The translations under genes and the position numbers were made by a program. From assembly GCA_025529335.1 (NCBI GenBank), contig JAMYHX010000077.1:53007-117006 (forward strand): a stretch of DNA of 64,000 nt, written 5' to 3'. Below the pieces are notes generated by a model. That model made no database searches. It had not been told where the DNA came from and saw nothing but the letters and a program-made list of their open reading frames with translations. Below are positions 45,301 through 57,343 of this stretch, piece by piece; the first letter of the stretch is position 1; each line of letters begins with the position of its first letter. Origin of the DNA: Rhizopus sp. PT2906 (Eukaryota; Mucoromycota; Mucoromycetes; Mucorales; Rhizopodaceae).

Positions 45301-47640
45301 AGCAGGCTTGTCTTACCACAGGCTGAAGGTCCAGAAAGAACAGAGAGCCTGCTGGATGGAATCTCGAGTTCAAATGGCACTTTTAGTCTGAAAGCGTCGT
45401 TGCCACTGGACCATTTAAATACAGCAGTACGAAGCGTGATCTTTGATTGCTCTTCATAGTCAAAAGGATGATCGCCATCGTCGTTATCACTGTCGCATGT
45501 AGTAACGATTTCCGCATCATCTCTTTTTTCTTCAGTATTCAAGAAGCGGACAACATGGCCAAGGCTAACATATATATCATTGTAGGCTATAAAGGCTTGG
45601 GGAACGACATTTAGTGGATCACGCAACATGCCAAATAACACAATACTGACGAATGCAGTGCTATATAGAGAATATCAAGTAAACAATGTATTCCCTCCAT
45701 CGTTTCAGATATCGTAATACTTACCTAGCATCTAATGATTTCTTTTCGACAAGTGTGTACCATGCAAATGATGTCGTAGTTACAAATACAGGCATGGCAA
45801 ACCAGATCAAGTTTAATAAGGTGTTTTGTGTATATACCTTGATCAACTTGACAAGTTCTTCATCTCGAGCACTCTACAATATAATATATATGTACGTGTA
45901 CGTGGCAAAGGTTGTTTTTGTTACTTACAGAAATTGCATCTTCCCATCTTCTTTCTGAAGCTAATGTTTTGATCGTCTTCATACCTTCACAAAGTTCTTT
46001 CAGCAAACGAATTCTCCAAGATTTGGCATCATTCAAATGCGTTTGGGCCTTCATGAGTTTTTGATTAATATAATGAGTGGATGGTAAGGCAATGACCATA
46101 ACGATCAGACCAGCTAGGAAAGCAGTACCAAGTATTTGATACAAAAACACGACGCCTGCTATGATTTCAAGGGGACAAGTATAAAAGATCTACAAGACAA
46201 TATTAATATGACAGGTATTCACGCATATGTACGTCTTTACATGAAGATAAGAAGCTAGTTCTGCGACCCGCTCTGTGTCCTGGTTGATCAAGTTCGATTT
46301 CTCTTCTTCTTCGTCTTCAGACATATCATGTGCTTGCTTGAGACGAAGGGCATGCGCGTATATTTCCGAGTTGAGCATGTGAACAATATTGACATGCCAT
46401 CGTCTGCCCCAAAGCAAGGACTGGGAAGCTATTAGGGTGCTGATCACACTACAGATGAACAATGCCAAACAATACAAGTAACCTATTTCCCTATCCACCC
46501 TGTCTTCCTTTTGATGTACTTGAATGTAATTCAATAACTGACGTAAAAAGTAAGGGTTGGCGTAGTGAAAGATGACAGCTCCAATTGCTGTGACAAACTG
46601 ATGTATGATGATCGCTCGGTTGGCTTTGAATATCCGTTGTAAAAGCGATGAGACAGTGATAACAGTCGACGCTCTTTGCTGTTCAGCAAATAGACGGTAA
46701 TTCTCTCTTGCTCTCTGTCGTGCAGGTAATTCCCATAAAGAGGTCACTGTAAGACGAGAATGAAAGGCAGCTTTCAACAGAGGGTTCATCCAGCTAAAGG
46801 TAATAGATGAAAGTGGAGAGGCGGTTGGTTCTGCACTTAGTATACGACCCTACACAAAAAGATGTCCATTATTTTCCCTCCTTCTTTTGTAATAGACGTA
46901 CACGTACATTTCGAATTACATTTCCATCTTGCATTACAAGCACATTGTCGTCATTATCTTCAAAATCGATTAGCTCTCTTTGATCTAATTCGGAAGGTGC
47001 AGTCATGATGGTCATCCATAATATAAAGCATAAACCGAAATCAATCAAGGCAGAATATATTTCGATGGATGATGATATAAACCATTTGTTGTCTGTAAAG
47101 ATGTAATCAAATACTCGTACAATAGCTGACAATAAGATGATGGAATAAAAGCACAAGAGATGAGTGTTGTATCTAGTAAACTTGGTTGCGGTGAATGATT
47201 TGATAATGAGGACTAGAACATAAAACTGTATGTAGATTAGTATAGGCTGTATATATATATAGATCATGTTACTCTTGAAATAAAGGCCAGTCCAGGATTG
47301 ATAATCTGATAAAGAGGTGGTCCCTTACAAGGCCTTCCTTCTAGTATAACACTCTCTAATCTCCAAGCGAATAAAAATGCCCAGTTGCTTATTTCCAGTA
47401 AAGTGACGATCAATAAGCAAAGACTAGTCCTAAACATGGAAAGTGCTTTGACAGTAGGTAAACCAAAAGTGTAATCATGACTGTGATGATACTTGATAGA
47501 CAAGTACGTGCACGAAACAATAAAGAACAATAAGGGTGTTATTCCATCAAGTATGCTACATAGATAGTAATTATATATACTTTAAGTTGATAACTATGAT
47601 CTATTATTACACTTTACGTTTCTCTGTAACAAGAGTTGAT
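42337..47640 (-). CDS. ABCC/MRP-type ABC protein with degenerate nucleotide-binding domains
   Basis: About twelve exons encode roughly 1,400 aa with MRP layout: TMD0 (47530-46911), TMD1 (46850-45725), NBD1, TMD2 (44247-43323) and NBD2 (43279-42337). NBD1 has a near-normal Walker A (GPSACGKTSLL) and Q-loop (VAYVSQIAWI). The signature is GVNIEALYHKISLARA without LSGGQ, Walker B is VLIDDIF, and there is no H-loop His. NBD2 has GRSDGEKNAL in place of Walker A, FTVCQRQLL for the signature, LVVFEEAD for Walker B, and no H-loop His (VIPYLLRQ). All exon joins checked keep phase except the one between 44303 and 44247, where canonical GT-AG leaves one extra G. The start codon was not located. Either a non-hydrolysing relative or a young pseudogene. 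Confidence 0.75.
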
Positions 47641-47900
47641 ATAGATTGGTTGGGTAATACTCTACATAATATTAATAATTGTTGACTTTCTGACAATAAA
47701 AATTCTTTTTCTTTATTTCATCTGTTACTGGTTTATTTCTTTACTTCTTGTTGATTTCCACAACCACAAAAGGGCTTCGATAACATAAAAAAAAAGTACA
47801 ACAATAAGAAGTAAAATAAGAAAAAAAAAAAGAAAGAGAAACAAAAATAAGGGGGGAAAAAGTTTATTTCTCACAAAAGGTGACGCGATTTAAATATCCC

Positions 47901-48448
47901 TTAATTGTCCACAATGTTCACTTTAACTGTTTCAGAAGAGGTGATCACTCCTCTACGAAGCTGAACAGTTTCAACAAAATCAAATGCATAAGAACCAGGG
48001 GTTGTATCTTTGGGAATCGTCCATTGTTTGGTATAAGTAACATATTTGTCTTGTTTAGCAGCAAGTGGACTAGGAAAGGAATTAGAAAAAAGATAAACTA
48101 CTAGTGTTTCGTATTACCAAGTAGGACATATATTTTCAATCACTTCTTGCTTGGTATTTCCGGATCTTTTATGAAAGTTGATGACGATATTCTTTGCATA
48201 CCCATTTGATACATGATCTATAATTAAATATATATATATATATAAGAACAAGAGTATAGAGTATATAATGTATAGTTACTATAGACAAGAGGTTGCATCA
48301 CATATTTAATAGTAACATTTTCTCCGGCTTGTATACTTTGTCCGTTTGTAGGAGAAAGAATCTTCATAAATTGAAGTTGGTTATAGATATCGGCTAATGC
48401 AAGATGAAATAACAAGCATAGAGTAACCAAAGTATATGTTGCTTTCAT
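47901..48448 (-). CDS. Secreted Ser-Thr-type protein (lectin/GPI-like fold)
   Basis: Three exons join in frame: 48448-48280, 48217-48118 and 48069-47901, giving 145 aa. It begins with a clear signal peptide (MKATYTLVTLCLLFHLALA). The mature part, ILSPTNGQSIQAGENVTIKY, resembles the Ser-Thr-rich GPI-anchored (Kre9/Knh1-like) beta domain found in many secreted fungal proteins. It ends TSSETVKVNIVDN and shows no GPI signal. Probably a small extracellular or wall-associated protein; function unknown. Confidence 0.75.
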
Positions 48449-48791
48449 TGTTGCTATGGGAATAGTTTAAAAAAAAATAAAGAAATTAAAAAAAGGGAAG
48501 AGTATTATTTATAGATATCAAAAATAATTTGCTCACAGTCTGTGTGACAGACAGTAATTATAAAGATTGATTAATCAATTGCTTTAAAGAGTTATTAATT
48601 AAAGAAACGTAGTCTATTGGAGTATACTCGAGTAAAATGAAGGGGATACATACTACCCACTGAACGAGTTTTCCCAGAATTGAATCCAGAAAGAACACAT
48701 TGTTGTCTTGTGTATGTAGAGAGTGACATGTTACATTTTTTTTACTTTTTGCACTAGAAACACTCTTTTCCACCAAATCACATAATCTTTA

Positions 48792-49637
48792 TTAAGCTAC
48801 AACATTTCCAGGAGCAGACGTATCCTTTCGAAGATCAAGCAAGAGTTCTTTCATGCGAGAGACATCCCTTGTATGATAACCTGTCTTGGCACTTTTAATA
48901 TCAACTTCACTCACAACACGTTCCCAGACATTGCTTGAAGAAGATATATTTTCACGATTCTTTTCGGTTGATTCTTCACGAGCTCTATAAAAAAGGGGAT
49001 AAGCTACATCCCTCTTTTTTTTTTTCTGGTTATTTTCTTCTTTTACCTGTTTTCTTCAATCGCTCTTTGCTTCTTATCGTTATAATCTTCATAAAACTTG
49101 TCAATTTCTTCACGAGCCTGTTTAACGAGGTCTTCTTTCTTTTTTGAAGAAACAGCATCACGCTCGGCAATTACTTCAGCTTGTTTCTCACGCCAATGAC
49201 TTTATAAACAAGTTTAAGTTAATCCATTATTGAGATATGCAGTCATTCTTACCGAACCGTCTCTGGTTCTTCTTCTGGTAATAAAGCCTTATAAAATGCC
49301 TATTATATAAAAGAGACATGTTCGTAAACTTGGCTCTTTCATCTTTTTTACAAATGCAAACCTGTGAGGTTTCTAATTCTTCAGCCTTGGGGAATTCTGC
49401 TTCAAATGAAGAGTATGTGTTATCCACAGGTGGAGCGGACATGGTTGGAGTTGGTTCAGTAAAGACTGAGGGAGACATGGGCAAAGTGGAAGGTGTCATC
49501 AGATTAGTAACTGCAGGTGATTGAATGGGTTCAGTGTTGAATAAATCAGCATCTTCGCCTAAAGCTGCTCTTTCACGAGCAAGAAAGTCGGCAGTAGGAT
49601 CCTCGGAAGGTGTGTTGAAATCGCCAAAGTCAGACAT
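48792..49637 (-). CDS. Clathrin light chain
   Basis: Four exons join in frame: 49637-49362, 49299-49253, 49199-49047 and 48984-48792, giving 222 aa. It starts MSDFGDFNTPSEDPTADFLA, an acidic/disordered N-terminus. A long charged coiled coil follows (WREKQAEVIAERDAVSSKKK, EEIDKFYEDYNDKKQRAIEE), and then the conserved C-terminus with NVWERVVSEVD and DVSRMKELLLDLRKD. It binds the clathrin heavy-chain hub at the plasma membrane, Golgi and endosomes. The assignment rests on the WERV...Asp-Ser-Arg-Met-Lys-like end and the overall layout. Confidence 0.92.
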
Positions 49638-50236
49638 TGATATGTTGAGTGAAGAAGAGGGGAAATAATCTATGTGACGTATTGCTTAATTCTTTCTTCA
49701 ATCGACCAATGCGGCAACTAAATTCGACCAATAAAAAATAAATTTTAACCAAATGAACTTGCTTATTTCGTCCATTTGTGTATCTTTATTTCGACTAAAT
49801 TGGAAAAATAAGTTCGACCAAGCTGCAATGAGCTTTCAACTAAATGTTCCTTTCTTAATGAGCAAATCTAGCAATATCTACGACTTTAATGATCAAAGCA
49901 AATTTCAAATGTATGAAGTGTTCAGTACGGAAGTCCTAAACCAAATTCAAGAGTCACAATTTAACATAGTGGAAGAGAAAATAGCCAAGAAAAAAACTAA
50001 CAGGCTGCAGTACTAGAACTACTCAGAGAAAGAAAAGGACAGGGTTACCAAACGTATATGTTTACTTCTCTTAGTTACAGCAAGGTTGGAGGGAAGTATG
50101 GCATACCTGTATCTACCTTGAAATCTTAGGTTAAAGCAGCAAAAGAAGCATCTACAATAAATTCCACCCTGATAATAGTCTGTAAGTATATAATTTATTT
50201 CGTTGTGACATAAGCTGACAAAATTAAACTTTTTAG
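49638..50236 (+). other. 5' side of Fanzor-like remnant, unresolved
   Basis: A frame at 49829-50016 (MSFQLNVPFLMSKSSNIYDF, EVFSTEVLNQIQESQFNIVE) may be an exon of the Fanzor-like gene but I could not connect it. Between 50016 and 50180, short coding-like pieces lie in different frames (AAVLELLRERKGQG, SKVGGKYGIPVSTLKS-stop, RSIYNKFHPDNSL). Confidence 0.35.
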
Positions 50237-51068
50237 GCCCGTCGTTAAGACTAAAGAGAAGTACTTGCAGCTGCCTAAAGCTTTTAAAATAACGGCTGCG
50301 GAAATTAACCATTCAAGCTTGAAGAACAAATTTCAATACTGTATTGAAAAACAAAAGAAAAATACGGTTAGTACCATCAGTTAAAATAGGTATAGGCATG
50401 AATAACTGACAGTCATTTGGGAAGGTTATTCCCTCAATTGAAAGTAGTTTAAGTTTACTATCAAAAGAAGTTCAACCAGCCAATGTTATGTCATTAAAAA
50501 GATATTTTGTTGTAAGTCATATTGGATCATTTAACAGACATGAATTAACCATTGGCTATAGGTCGCAATGAAAGAAAGACAGACATTACGAAACTTTTAC
50601 TACGGGAAAAAGATAAGTAGACAAAGAAGAACTTTGGAAGTAAAGAATAGAACCGTCAAAGATCGCGTGACTTCCAAAGAGAGAAAATTTGTTCTTCAAG
50701 GCTCAAAAATACTTCACCCAGTTATGGCAATTGGTAACCAAGGATTAGGAGTTGGAAGCACCATCAGAGGATATGATCGTAGAGGAGGCAAATGGCTACA
50801 AAGAAAACATGAACGCCATGCAACCACCATCATCACCGATGAGCACATGACCTCACAACTCTGCATTTACTGCTACAATCCTCTTGTTCATCCAGTCTTG
50901 AGTACATCACGATGCTTAAACCCAGATTGCCCAGCTTTTAAGTGCGGAAGAGCTATCAACAACAGAGACGTGATGTCAGCCGCAGCCATTGGGATTTCGG
51001 CTATGACAAAAATAATACTCAAGAAGGACCTTCCTCCCTTTTGTCCAAAGCTCAGCTTGCAACTTTAA
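50237..51068 (+). pseudogene. Fanzor (eukaryotic TnpB-like) C-terminal half
   Basis: Exons 50237-50366, 50413-50511 and 50562-51068 join in frame with GTTAGT and GTAAGT donors, giving about 253 codons. They read KYLQLPKAFKITAAEINHSS, VMSLKRYFV-VAMKERQTLR, KILHPVMAIGNQGLGVGSTI, then TTIITDEHMTSQLCIYC. Next come a second zinc-ribbon half (RCLNPDCPAFKCG) and NNRDVMSAAAIG. The order Asp-Glu...TSQxC-CxxC-CxxxxC-NRDxxSAxAIG is the RuvC-II/zinc ribbon/RuvC-III order of TnpB/Fanzor nucleases, which use an omega RNA to cut DNA. The RuvC-I Asp and N-terminal domains are not resolved, so the copy is at least 5'-broken, though this half is open and spliceable. Confidence 0.6.
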
Positions 51069-51339
51069 AACCAAAATATGTATACTTTTGCCGCGTTCAC
51101 CTGAAAATTACACGCTTCTATGAAGTGGTGGTGCAACGAGCTGGCTTCATAGTGTAAGCTATTTGAATACCATTGAGTAAGAAGAAACCATTTTATGTAT
51201 GATTCAGTTTAACACTAACGAATTTTCCCTTTTTTGGAATTTTGATATTTACCTTCTCAGTATTGCATGATCTACAGCAAGCAAAATAAACTCATTGCTT
51301 ATCTGATTGTTGCTTACCTGTTTCTTATGGTTGTGTTAT

Positions 51340-51885
51340 TGTGGTCACTATATCGACTCTTTGTTTTGACATTTATCCCAACATTTGTAAGAATGCGAAA
51401 CAAAGCCTTTAAAGTAACCTTTTTCCACGCCGTTGCAAGCTTCCGTAGTTCTTTTTGATAACGTGTCTTCCTGCAAAGACCCTATAACATCTTATCTTGC
51501 TCTATTGGGTTAAGCTCAGGAAAATAAGTAGGAAGGTACACATATTTATATATTCGGTACTTAATATTCTTCTTTATATTTTCATTCGTGTGAATGGGTG
51601 CATTATCCATCACTATATAATGACCTTTCATATGTGGATATTTATCCGTTTCATCAAGAGTCGTTTTTAAGAAACTGAAGTAGTGACCAGTTACAGTCCT
51701 TGAGCTTATATATCCTTCAGGCTATTTCTTCTTTGCAGGTCTTGACTTTTTTACGCCAACTGCGATTAAACTTGCAGCAGAGATAGCACCTAATATCGAT
51801 GTCGTGCTTGCTCGGGTAATAGGTCTGGTAACAATAGCACGGAGACCTTTTTTGGACCAAGCCCTTAAGCGTTTAATATGGTAAT
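51340..51885 (-). pseudogene. IS630/Tc1-type transposase, second copy
   Basis: On the minus strand: RAWSKKGLRAIVTRPITRAS, a premature stop, TVTGHYFSFLKTTLDETDKY, HYIVMDNAPIHTNENIK, then TYFPELNPIEQ, a deletion, and a tail in the shifted frame (LATAWKKVTLKALFRILTNV). It matches 17085-17630 and begins abruptly at the WSKKG block. It shares the GTCTTTGCAGGAAGACACGT sequence around the C-terminal frame slip of the 16.5-kb copy. Not functional. Confidence 0.8.
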
Positions 51886-51974
51886 TCACTCATAAACATA
51901 AAAACTATACCATTTATTTTACAGTTCCTTTAGTATTTTAATAAAAAAACTGAGATCTGAAAAGAAAATTCTAT

Positions 51975-52196
51975 TCAAAAGACAAGTAATCTTCTAAATG
52001 TCTTATTTTTTTTTAGTTTCAGCTCCAGGGCAGCCCTTTCAATCTCTACTTCTTCTTTTAGCTTTTTTAGGATCCTTTTTATCCCTCTAATATCCCCATT
52101 AATATGGGTGAGAGGACTACTGTTACTGGTGGAAGGATTAATGGTGGAAGTGGTGGCGGCGGTATTGCAGCGGCACCAGGTGCTTGCAGACGTCAA
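51975..52196 (-). other. Small basic open frame, unassigned
   Basis: 73 codons with a Thr/Ser-rich start and a charged helix (RGIKRILKKLKEEVEIERAA). It could be a protein remnant between two mobile relics. Not recognised. Confidence 0.2.
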
Positions 52197-52252
52197 TCGT
52201 GTTTGAATGGTAGAGAGATTTTATAATAAAGCTTTTGTTAATAATTTTTCTT

Positions 52253-52626
52253 GGGAAACACTACATGCACCAGAAAATGCATCAGAAATTAGACCACTAC
52301 TACGGGCGTACCTCTATCCATTACCTATGATGTAGCCCAACAAAACTAATCATCATCTTGTTTATTTTCAAGAAGAAGAAAGAAATAAAAAAGAAATGTT
52401 GTTATTTATTCTAATTTTATGTTGTCAGACTATCAACAAAGATCCAAAACATGTGTAATTATGATAAACTTGTATTTTATATCAAGAAAAGTGAGCTGAA
52501 CAGCCTTAGATTAGGCAGAGGCATTGGTAATCTGAAGTTGTATAGCGACAACATAGGTAGCACCCCAAGGAAGTGCCCGTAGCATTAGCCTATTTTCTGG
52601 TACATTTTCTGGCGCATGTAGTGCTG
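52253..52626. mobile_element. Long-inverted-repeat element, copy 3
   Basis: The left end CACTACATGCACCAGAAAAT pairs with the right end read backwards, CACTACATGCGCCAGAAAAT. The right half (52495-52620) is very close to copy 2. No coding capacity. Flanked on the right by the duplicated ORF fragment. Confidence 0.8.
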
Positions 52627-52880
52627 GCGACTTTCTTCAATCAATGGATTTCAAACTCGCGCAGTTAGCTTTAATGCCACCAAAGATTGCTTCATGAATG
52701 TAGATGCCTGACAACTTCTTGCAGAGTGATGATCTTCTTTGAGAGTATGTTTTGAAAAAGTCAGCAGCTTCTGTTTCTTTTTCGAAATGGACTAAACAAA
52801 AGCTATAAACAAATAAATAAATACTGTAGGTATAGTTTATAGAAGCTAGAACCTACTGCTGTATTTGAGTTTTGGATAGG
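52627..52880 (-). pseudogene. Repeat-associated ORF fragment, copy 1
   Basis: Minus strand: VEPIQNSNTA, a 65-bp intron (GTAGGT...TTTAG), then HFEKETEAADFFKTYSQRRS, SLCKKLSGIYIHEAIFGGIK and ANCASLKSID. A second, inverted copy is at 57430-57660. Family unknown; it looks like part of a transposon protein. Confidence 0.55.
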
Positions 52881-52929
52881 TTCAACAATCCAGATTTACA
52901 TAACGACACACTCTTGACACTACTTGTTG

Positions 52930-53310
52930 ATCAAAACGCTATTGCGCTACCATGAGATCAGCAGCACTATCAGCGACAACAATGATTCAACAGAAGCCAA
53001 TACATCGCATGTTGTTATCAATCCTTCTATGATAATGCGTTTGACCGAAGGAGGTGACAGACGTGCCCAGAATTTACCAACAACGGAAGGAGTTGCCGTA
53101 GTTATTCTTATGTAGTATAGCAATAGAAGCTTCCGTAACATCGTTCTTACATTGATAGGCAACAATAGAAAAGATAGTCTTCGTTAAGAATGTGATTTTG
53201 AGCAAGGCTTCCAACTTATCGGCCAGACGCACGTTGCATACATGTATACGAACTATGCACTGTTATATCCAAATGGAACATGTAGGTTGCATTATAGTCT
53301 GTGTCTCTCC
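52930..53310 (+). pseudogene. Helitron-type helicase fragment (Helitron_like_N)
   Basis: The plus strand reads NTSHVVINPSMIMRLTEGGD, RRAQNLPTTEGVAVVI, then in other frames SNRSFRNIVLTL and HVAYMYTNYALLYPNGTCRL. The order 'DRRxxNxPTTxEVAxxI ... RxIVL ... L-QxIxxTHxxYxxLxYxLLxPxG' is the N-terminal region of Helitron Rep/helicase proteins. Stops and shifts break it and no Rep or helicase motors follow. A short relic. Confidence 0.6.
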
Positions 53311-54137
53311 TTTTCCTTCTTTACTGCTGCTTCTTGATCACTGCTCCTGGTGTTTAGATGACATCTTGTGCCATTTTAGTATCCTTATCCATCACTTTAT
53401 AAAGAAAATACTTCGGAGATCACAGCAAGATGTGCAATGTGTCAAATGTGAAGCGCTTTTTCATACGAGAAATATTTTACTATTAAAGAAAACATGATTA
53501 ATTCATAAAAAATGTTGTCGATCGTTAATTTAACATGACAGGGCTATCCACAGCCACCTTTCCCTTTTTCTCTTTACTTCAATATGAAGCGAAAGAAAGA
53601 TGACAATCCTCAGTCTCTAAAGGCAAAACGAAATAAAGGATAAAGGTATGTAAGCTATAAAGTCAATGTGGCATTTATTAAGGGTTCATTTAGCCGTCTA
53701 CCGTAGTTTCTCTTTTTTGTTTGCGTTTATGCAAACAAAATTATTCGGAAACACATCTTTTGAAGCGAGTGATGATGACTTTCAAGAAACTCCATTACTT
53801 TGAAAAGGTAAAGGCAATACCTATTAGGTCCATTTGTTTTATAATTGAACGTTGTAGTAGGCAAGAACATTCGTTCTATTTTGAAAGCTACTAAAGAAGA
53901 TACATCTGCTCCTGGTCCTTCAAATATTGTGGTATTGTGTGGAATTCGCGATTTGGATAGTGTATTAAAGATAAATGATATCTTTATTTACAAATCAAAA
54001 CATGACAATGAAAAGTCCTTCAAGCGACTAACGGTGCTCCTGGATTTAATGTGCTATTCATAACGGCAATGCATTCCTTAACGCTTAGGTATGTATAAAA
54101 CGCATAATGCATTATTTTTTATTCATTATTCTTTTAG
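53311..54137. other. Spacer, nothing certain
   Basis: Short frames (MKRKKDDNPQSLKAKRNKG at 53583; 53845-54063) might be remnants of one gene, but no family is recognisable. AT-rich. Confidence 0.35.
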
Positions 54138-55737
54138 TTAGACAGAGATGGTTGGCAACCTATCATTATCAGTAGGACAATAAATCTAAAGAGAAACTCA
54201 GTTAGAATGCTATATTTATTCGAACCCCATTTCTTACCTTCTGGCCTTCGTCAAACTTGATGATGGCAGGCTTTTCAGAATTCTTGAGGAATAATTGATT
54301 CCAGAAGGTCTATAAAGTAATATGGATTAAGGCATTTATATAATGAGTATATCAATCTTACCTTTGCTATCCATCGATGACCCTTCAAGCTAGGGTGGAA
54401 ACAATCGAGGTTGCTATAAAAGATAGATTAGATGAATGTAAAAAATAATGTATACTATACCTAAGAGCATCAACAGGGAAAGAAGACAAGTCAATCGGAG
54501 CAGGAGTGTACATGACCGCAAACGTTCCTCCGGGCTTTCCTGGATACTTTGCAGCAATTGCCTGCAACTGCTTATTGTATCCTATCCACAACAAATCAGG
54601 AACTAATCAATTTGTCTGTTTATTCTTACCATCAGAGACAGCATCCATACTTGCCAGTTTGTCTGCAGAGCCGGAACAGCTACATTCAATCTTATTTTCC
54701 AAGATGCCATTGGGTTTACAATATTTTGTCTGACCAGCAGTTAAAGGAAAGACTCCTGAGACTTTAAAAGATCCAACTAGATAGACATAAGTTAGGGCTC
54801 AAGTTTCTGTATAGCAGAATAGTATCTTACGCAAATTCACCACAACTTTAGGAACCTCCTTTTGAATTCTTTGAATGGCAGCATCCACGTATTTACCATA
54901 AGCTTCTGGAGTGACGTATTTTGAAGTTAAAATGTTACATGAAGCACATTGGTCGTTACCTTTCACAACAATCAGTAAAGATGCTCATTTATATATGTAA
55001 CATTAACTTACTGCCTATTTGAATCGTAATCATTTTCCACGCAGTTTTATATCCATCATTCAACAGGAAATGAGACTTGATACCTAAACATAAGTTATTA
55101 CAATATTCTATATAAGATGATAATATCTGGCTTACGAGGAATAAGGTAGTCAAGTTCGTAGTCAAGGTTCATTGCCATCGCACCACTTTGGGCTGCATTC
55201 AAGTTATCTCTCAAGGGTCGATCTAGTACAAGTGTTAAAGAAGTGACAAGATTCAATAAATATAAAACTACATAAGGACAATGGCGGAATACACAAGGGA
55301 CCATAGCATAAAGAGGCAAGATGGCTCAAGGTCGATGCACCGTGTACGTTTGGGTTGTAATTCTTTATAAAGTTTGCCAAAGTGACGGCCCCAGTATCAC
55401 CACCAATTCCATAGCTGTTACCACGGAACTCCAATACTGAGCTAAAGTTTAAAATCCCAGTACCTCCTTCACCGTTATTGATACCCATCATGCCAAATCC
55501 AGCCATAATACTATGAATATAAAAAGGTTAGTACCTTCCACTGCAGTATTGATTTCTGTTGTACCTATCGCCTAATGCAGCAATGACTTGGATATCATCG
55601 ACACGAAGATCAGTAACGTCCTTTGCCGTACCATTCCTAGGACCCAGTTTTGGACATTCAGAAATAGACGCGACATCGATAGCATTCACGCTTAGAGCAG
55701 CAATTGAGATCAAGGATATAAGCCTGAATAAGATCAT
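54138..55737 (-). CDS. Phospholipase B (GDSL/SGNH type), secreted
   Basis: About eight exons from ATG 55737 to the stop at 54138. The signal peptide is MILFRLISLISIAALSVNA. The catalytic Ser lies across an intron in AALGDS-IMAGFG (GDSL block I). GNSYGIGGDTGAVT and LNAAQSGAM give the Gly and Asn blocks, and NLDCFHPSLKGH gives the Asp/His block. These match the secreted phospholipase B1-like family, which hydrolyses both acyl chains of glycerophospholipids. The last exon (IYCPTDNDRLPTISV) follows a GTAAGA intron that otherwise reads to a false stop. All catalytic residues are present. Confidence 0.85.
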
Positions 55738-56968
55738 GTTTTTGTTTTTTGCAACAATATTACTTTTTCATCAGATCTACTTTATTTTTACACTATATAT
55801 ATACTAAAAGCTGCGTAATACAGATTGTACAGAACGACTGTTCTGCTTAACAGAGTGTATGCTTATACCCCTCGTGTATTTCTCAAAGGACGAGCTTGCT
55901 ACCACCTTCTTGTGTTATTGTTGTATATTGTGCCCATTGACAATGTTTTCCTCTTTATGCACCTGATGCTCTGCTCTCAATGTGATCTCTTGTCTGATGA
56001 AGTTGTTTATTCTTTCTTTTGTTAACTTAATTATAGTACGTATCTACATTTCTCCTTGTTGTAAAAGCATGTTAAGCCGTGCGTTGGCATTAAGTATCTT
56101 TGTCAATTGACATTGGCCAAAGAAGTTAAGCTCATGCTATTGAATTGCATGGTCAAGTGTGTAAGTGGAAGGGCATTCTTTATTTTCCCAAGTACTAAAA
56201 ATATACAATAAATGTTTATAATATTTTTTCTGCCTAGATTTTCTTTTAATAAACATGACCCTGAACAATAATTTGTGTGTGTATGCAATATGGTATCACT
56301 TTCCATTATTGGTCAATCCATTGAATAAACATTGTTACTCCAAAAAAAGAACGATGAGCTCTTGCTTCGACTTTTTTCATTTTCCATGTAACGACGGAAA
56401 AGGTAGATCAAGTGCTCAAGTGGCCAAGTCATTCCGTGTTGCACTTGTGTAGCGATGATCGGATATGTATGGCTGTTGTCACAGTCTTACAGACGATTGC
56501 AACCATGTATAGTCCAAAAATGGAGATGTATACCTGTGATGGGTGTAGTTCAAAGAATATAGGTTTTCTCCTTTTTCGATTATGCTCAAAGGGTGACTAA
56601 GAATGACTCTACTTGTTAAATCAGTGAACTTTAGTTAGCTACTGATTTATATTGGTGTGTCCACTTGAACTACTTTTGGTTGCATCCCATTCCCAAGAGT
56701 AATCTGCATGTGGCTCCTTTTTCTGTTTATCAAAATACAGTGAATACTCTTCACTCTATTGTGAATGTTTATTATAGTGGTTATAGCTTTGGCCGACAGA
56801 GGTTCTACAATCATGGCAAAAGCTTGATGATAATCACTTTAAATTTCTATCAACCTGCTCGTCTCTGTAAATGCCTTTGCTTATGTGATGTAATAAAAAA
56901 AGTCGAGACAGCAATTTAATGTATTTGAAAATAAGGCAATTTGCTTTTTTTTTTTTTTTTTTTTTTTT
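55738..56968. other. Spacer with coding-like scraps
   Basis: Plus-strand frames at 56255-56920 carry pieces such as MEMYTCDGCSSKNIGF and YSGYSFGRQRFYNHGKS, possibly a decayed transposon protein, but not assignable. A long T run precedes the next element (56946-56967). Confidence 0.35.
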
Positions 56969-57343
56969 GGCAAACACTTGGTGCAACGGCCGCCACCTAT
57001 GTTGTCACTATACAACGTCACATTACTAAAGTCTCTGCCTAACCTGACGCTGTCCAGTTCACTCTCTAGGATATAAAATACGATACCATCATAATTACAC
57101 GTGTCCTTGCATCTTTGTTGATAGAACTGACAACATAAAATTAGAATAAATACAACATTTTTTTATCTATTCCTTCTTTAAAAGATAAATTCTTATCTTA
57201 CACCAAGAAATATTGAAAGATGTTTGATCCTGATCAAGCTTAACATGACGCTGCACATCGAAGAGGTTTATCGACCACGTCACAGGTAGTGTCTGTAACA
57301 TTAACTCTTTCGTGAATATCTTAGTGCGCGTAGTTTACACCAA
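56969..57343. mobile_element. Long-inverted-repeat element, copy 4 (reverse)
   Basis: Left part CACCTATGTTGTCACTATAC, with CTCTGCCTAACC following, is the reverse complement of the right half of copies 2 and 3. The right part (CATTAACTCTTTCGTGAATA, TTAGTGCGCGTAG) matches the ends of copies 1 and 6. Size about 375 bp, like copies 1 and 3. Confidence 0.7.
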
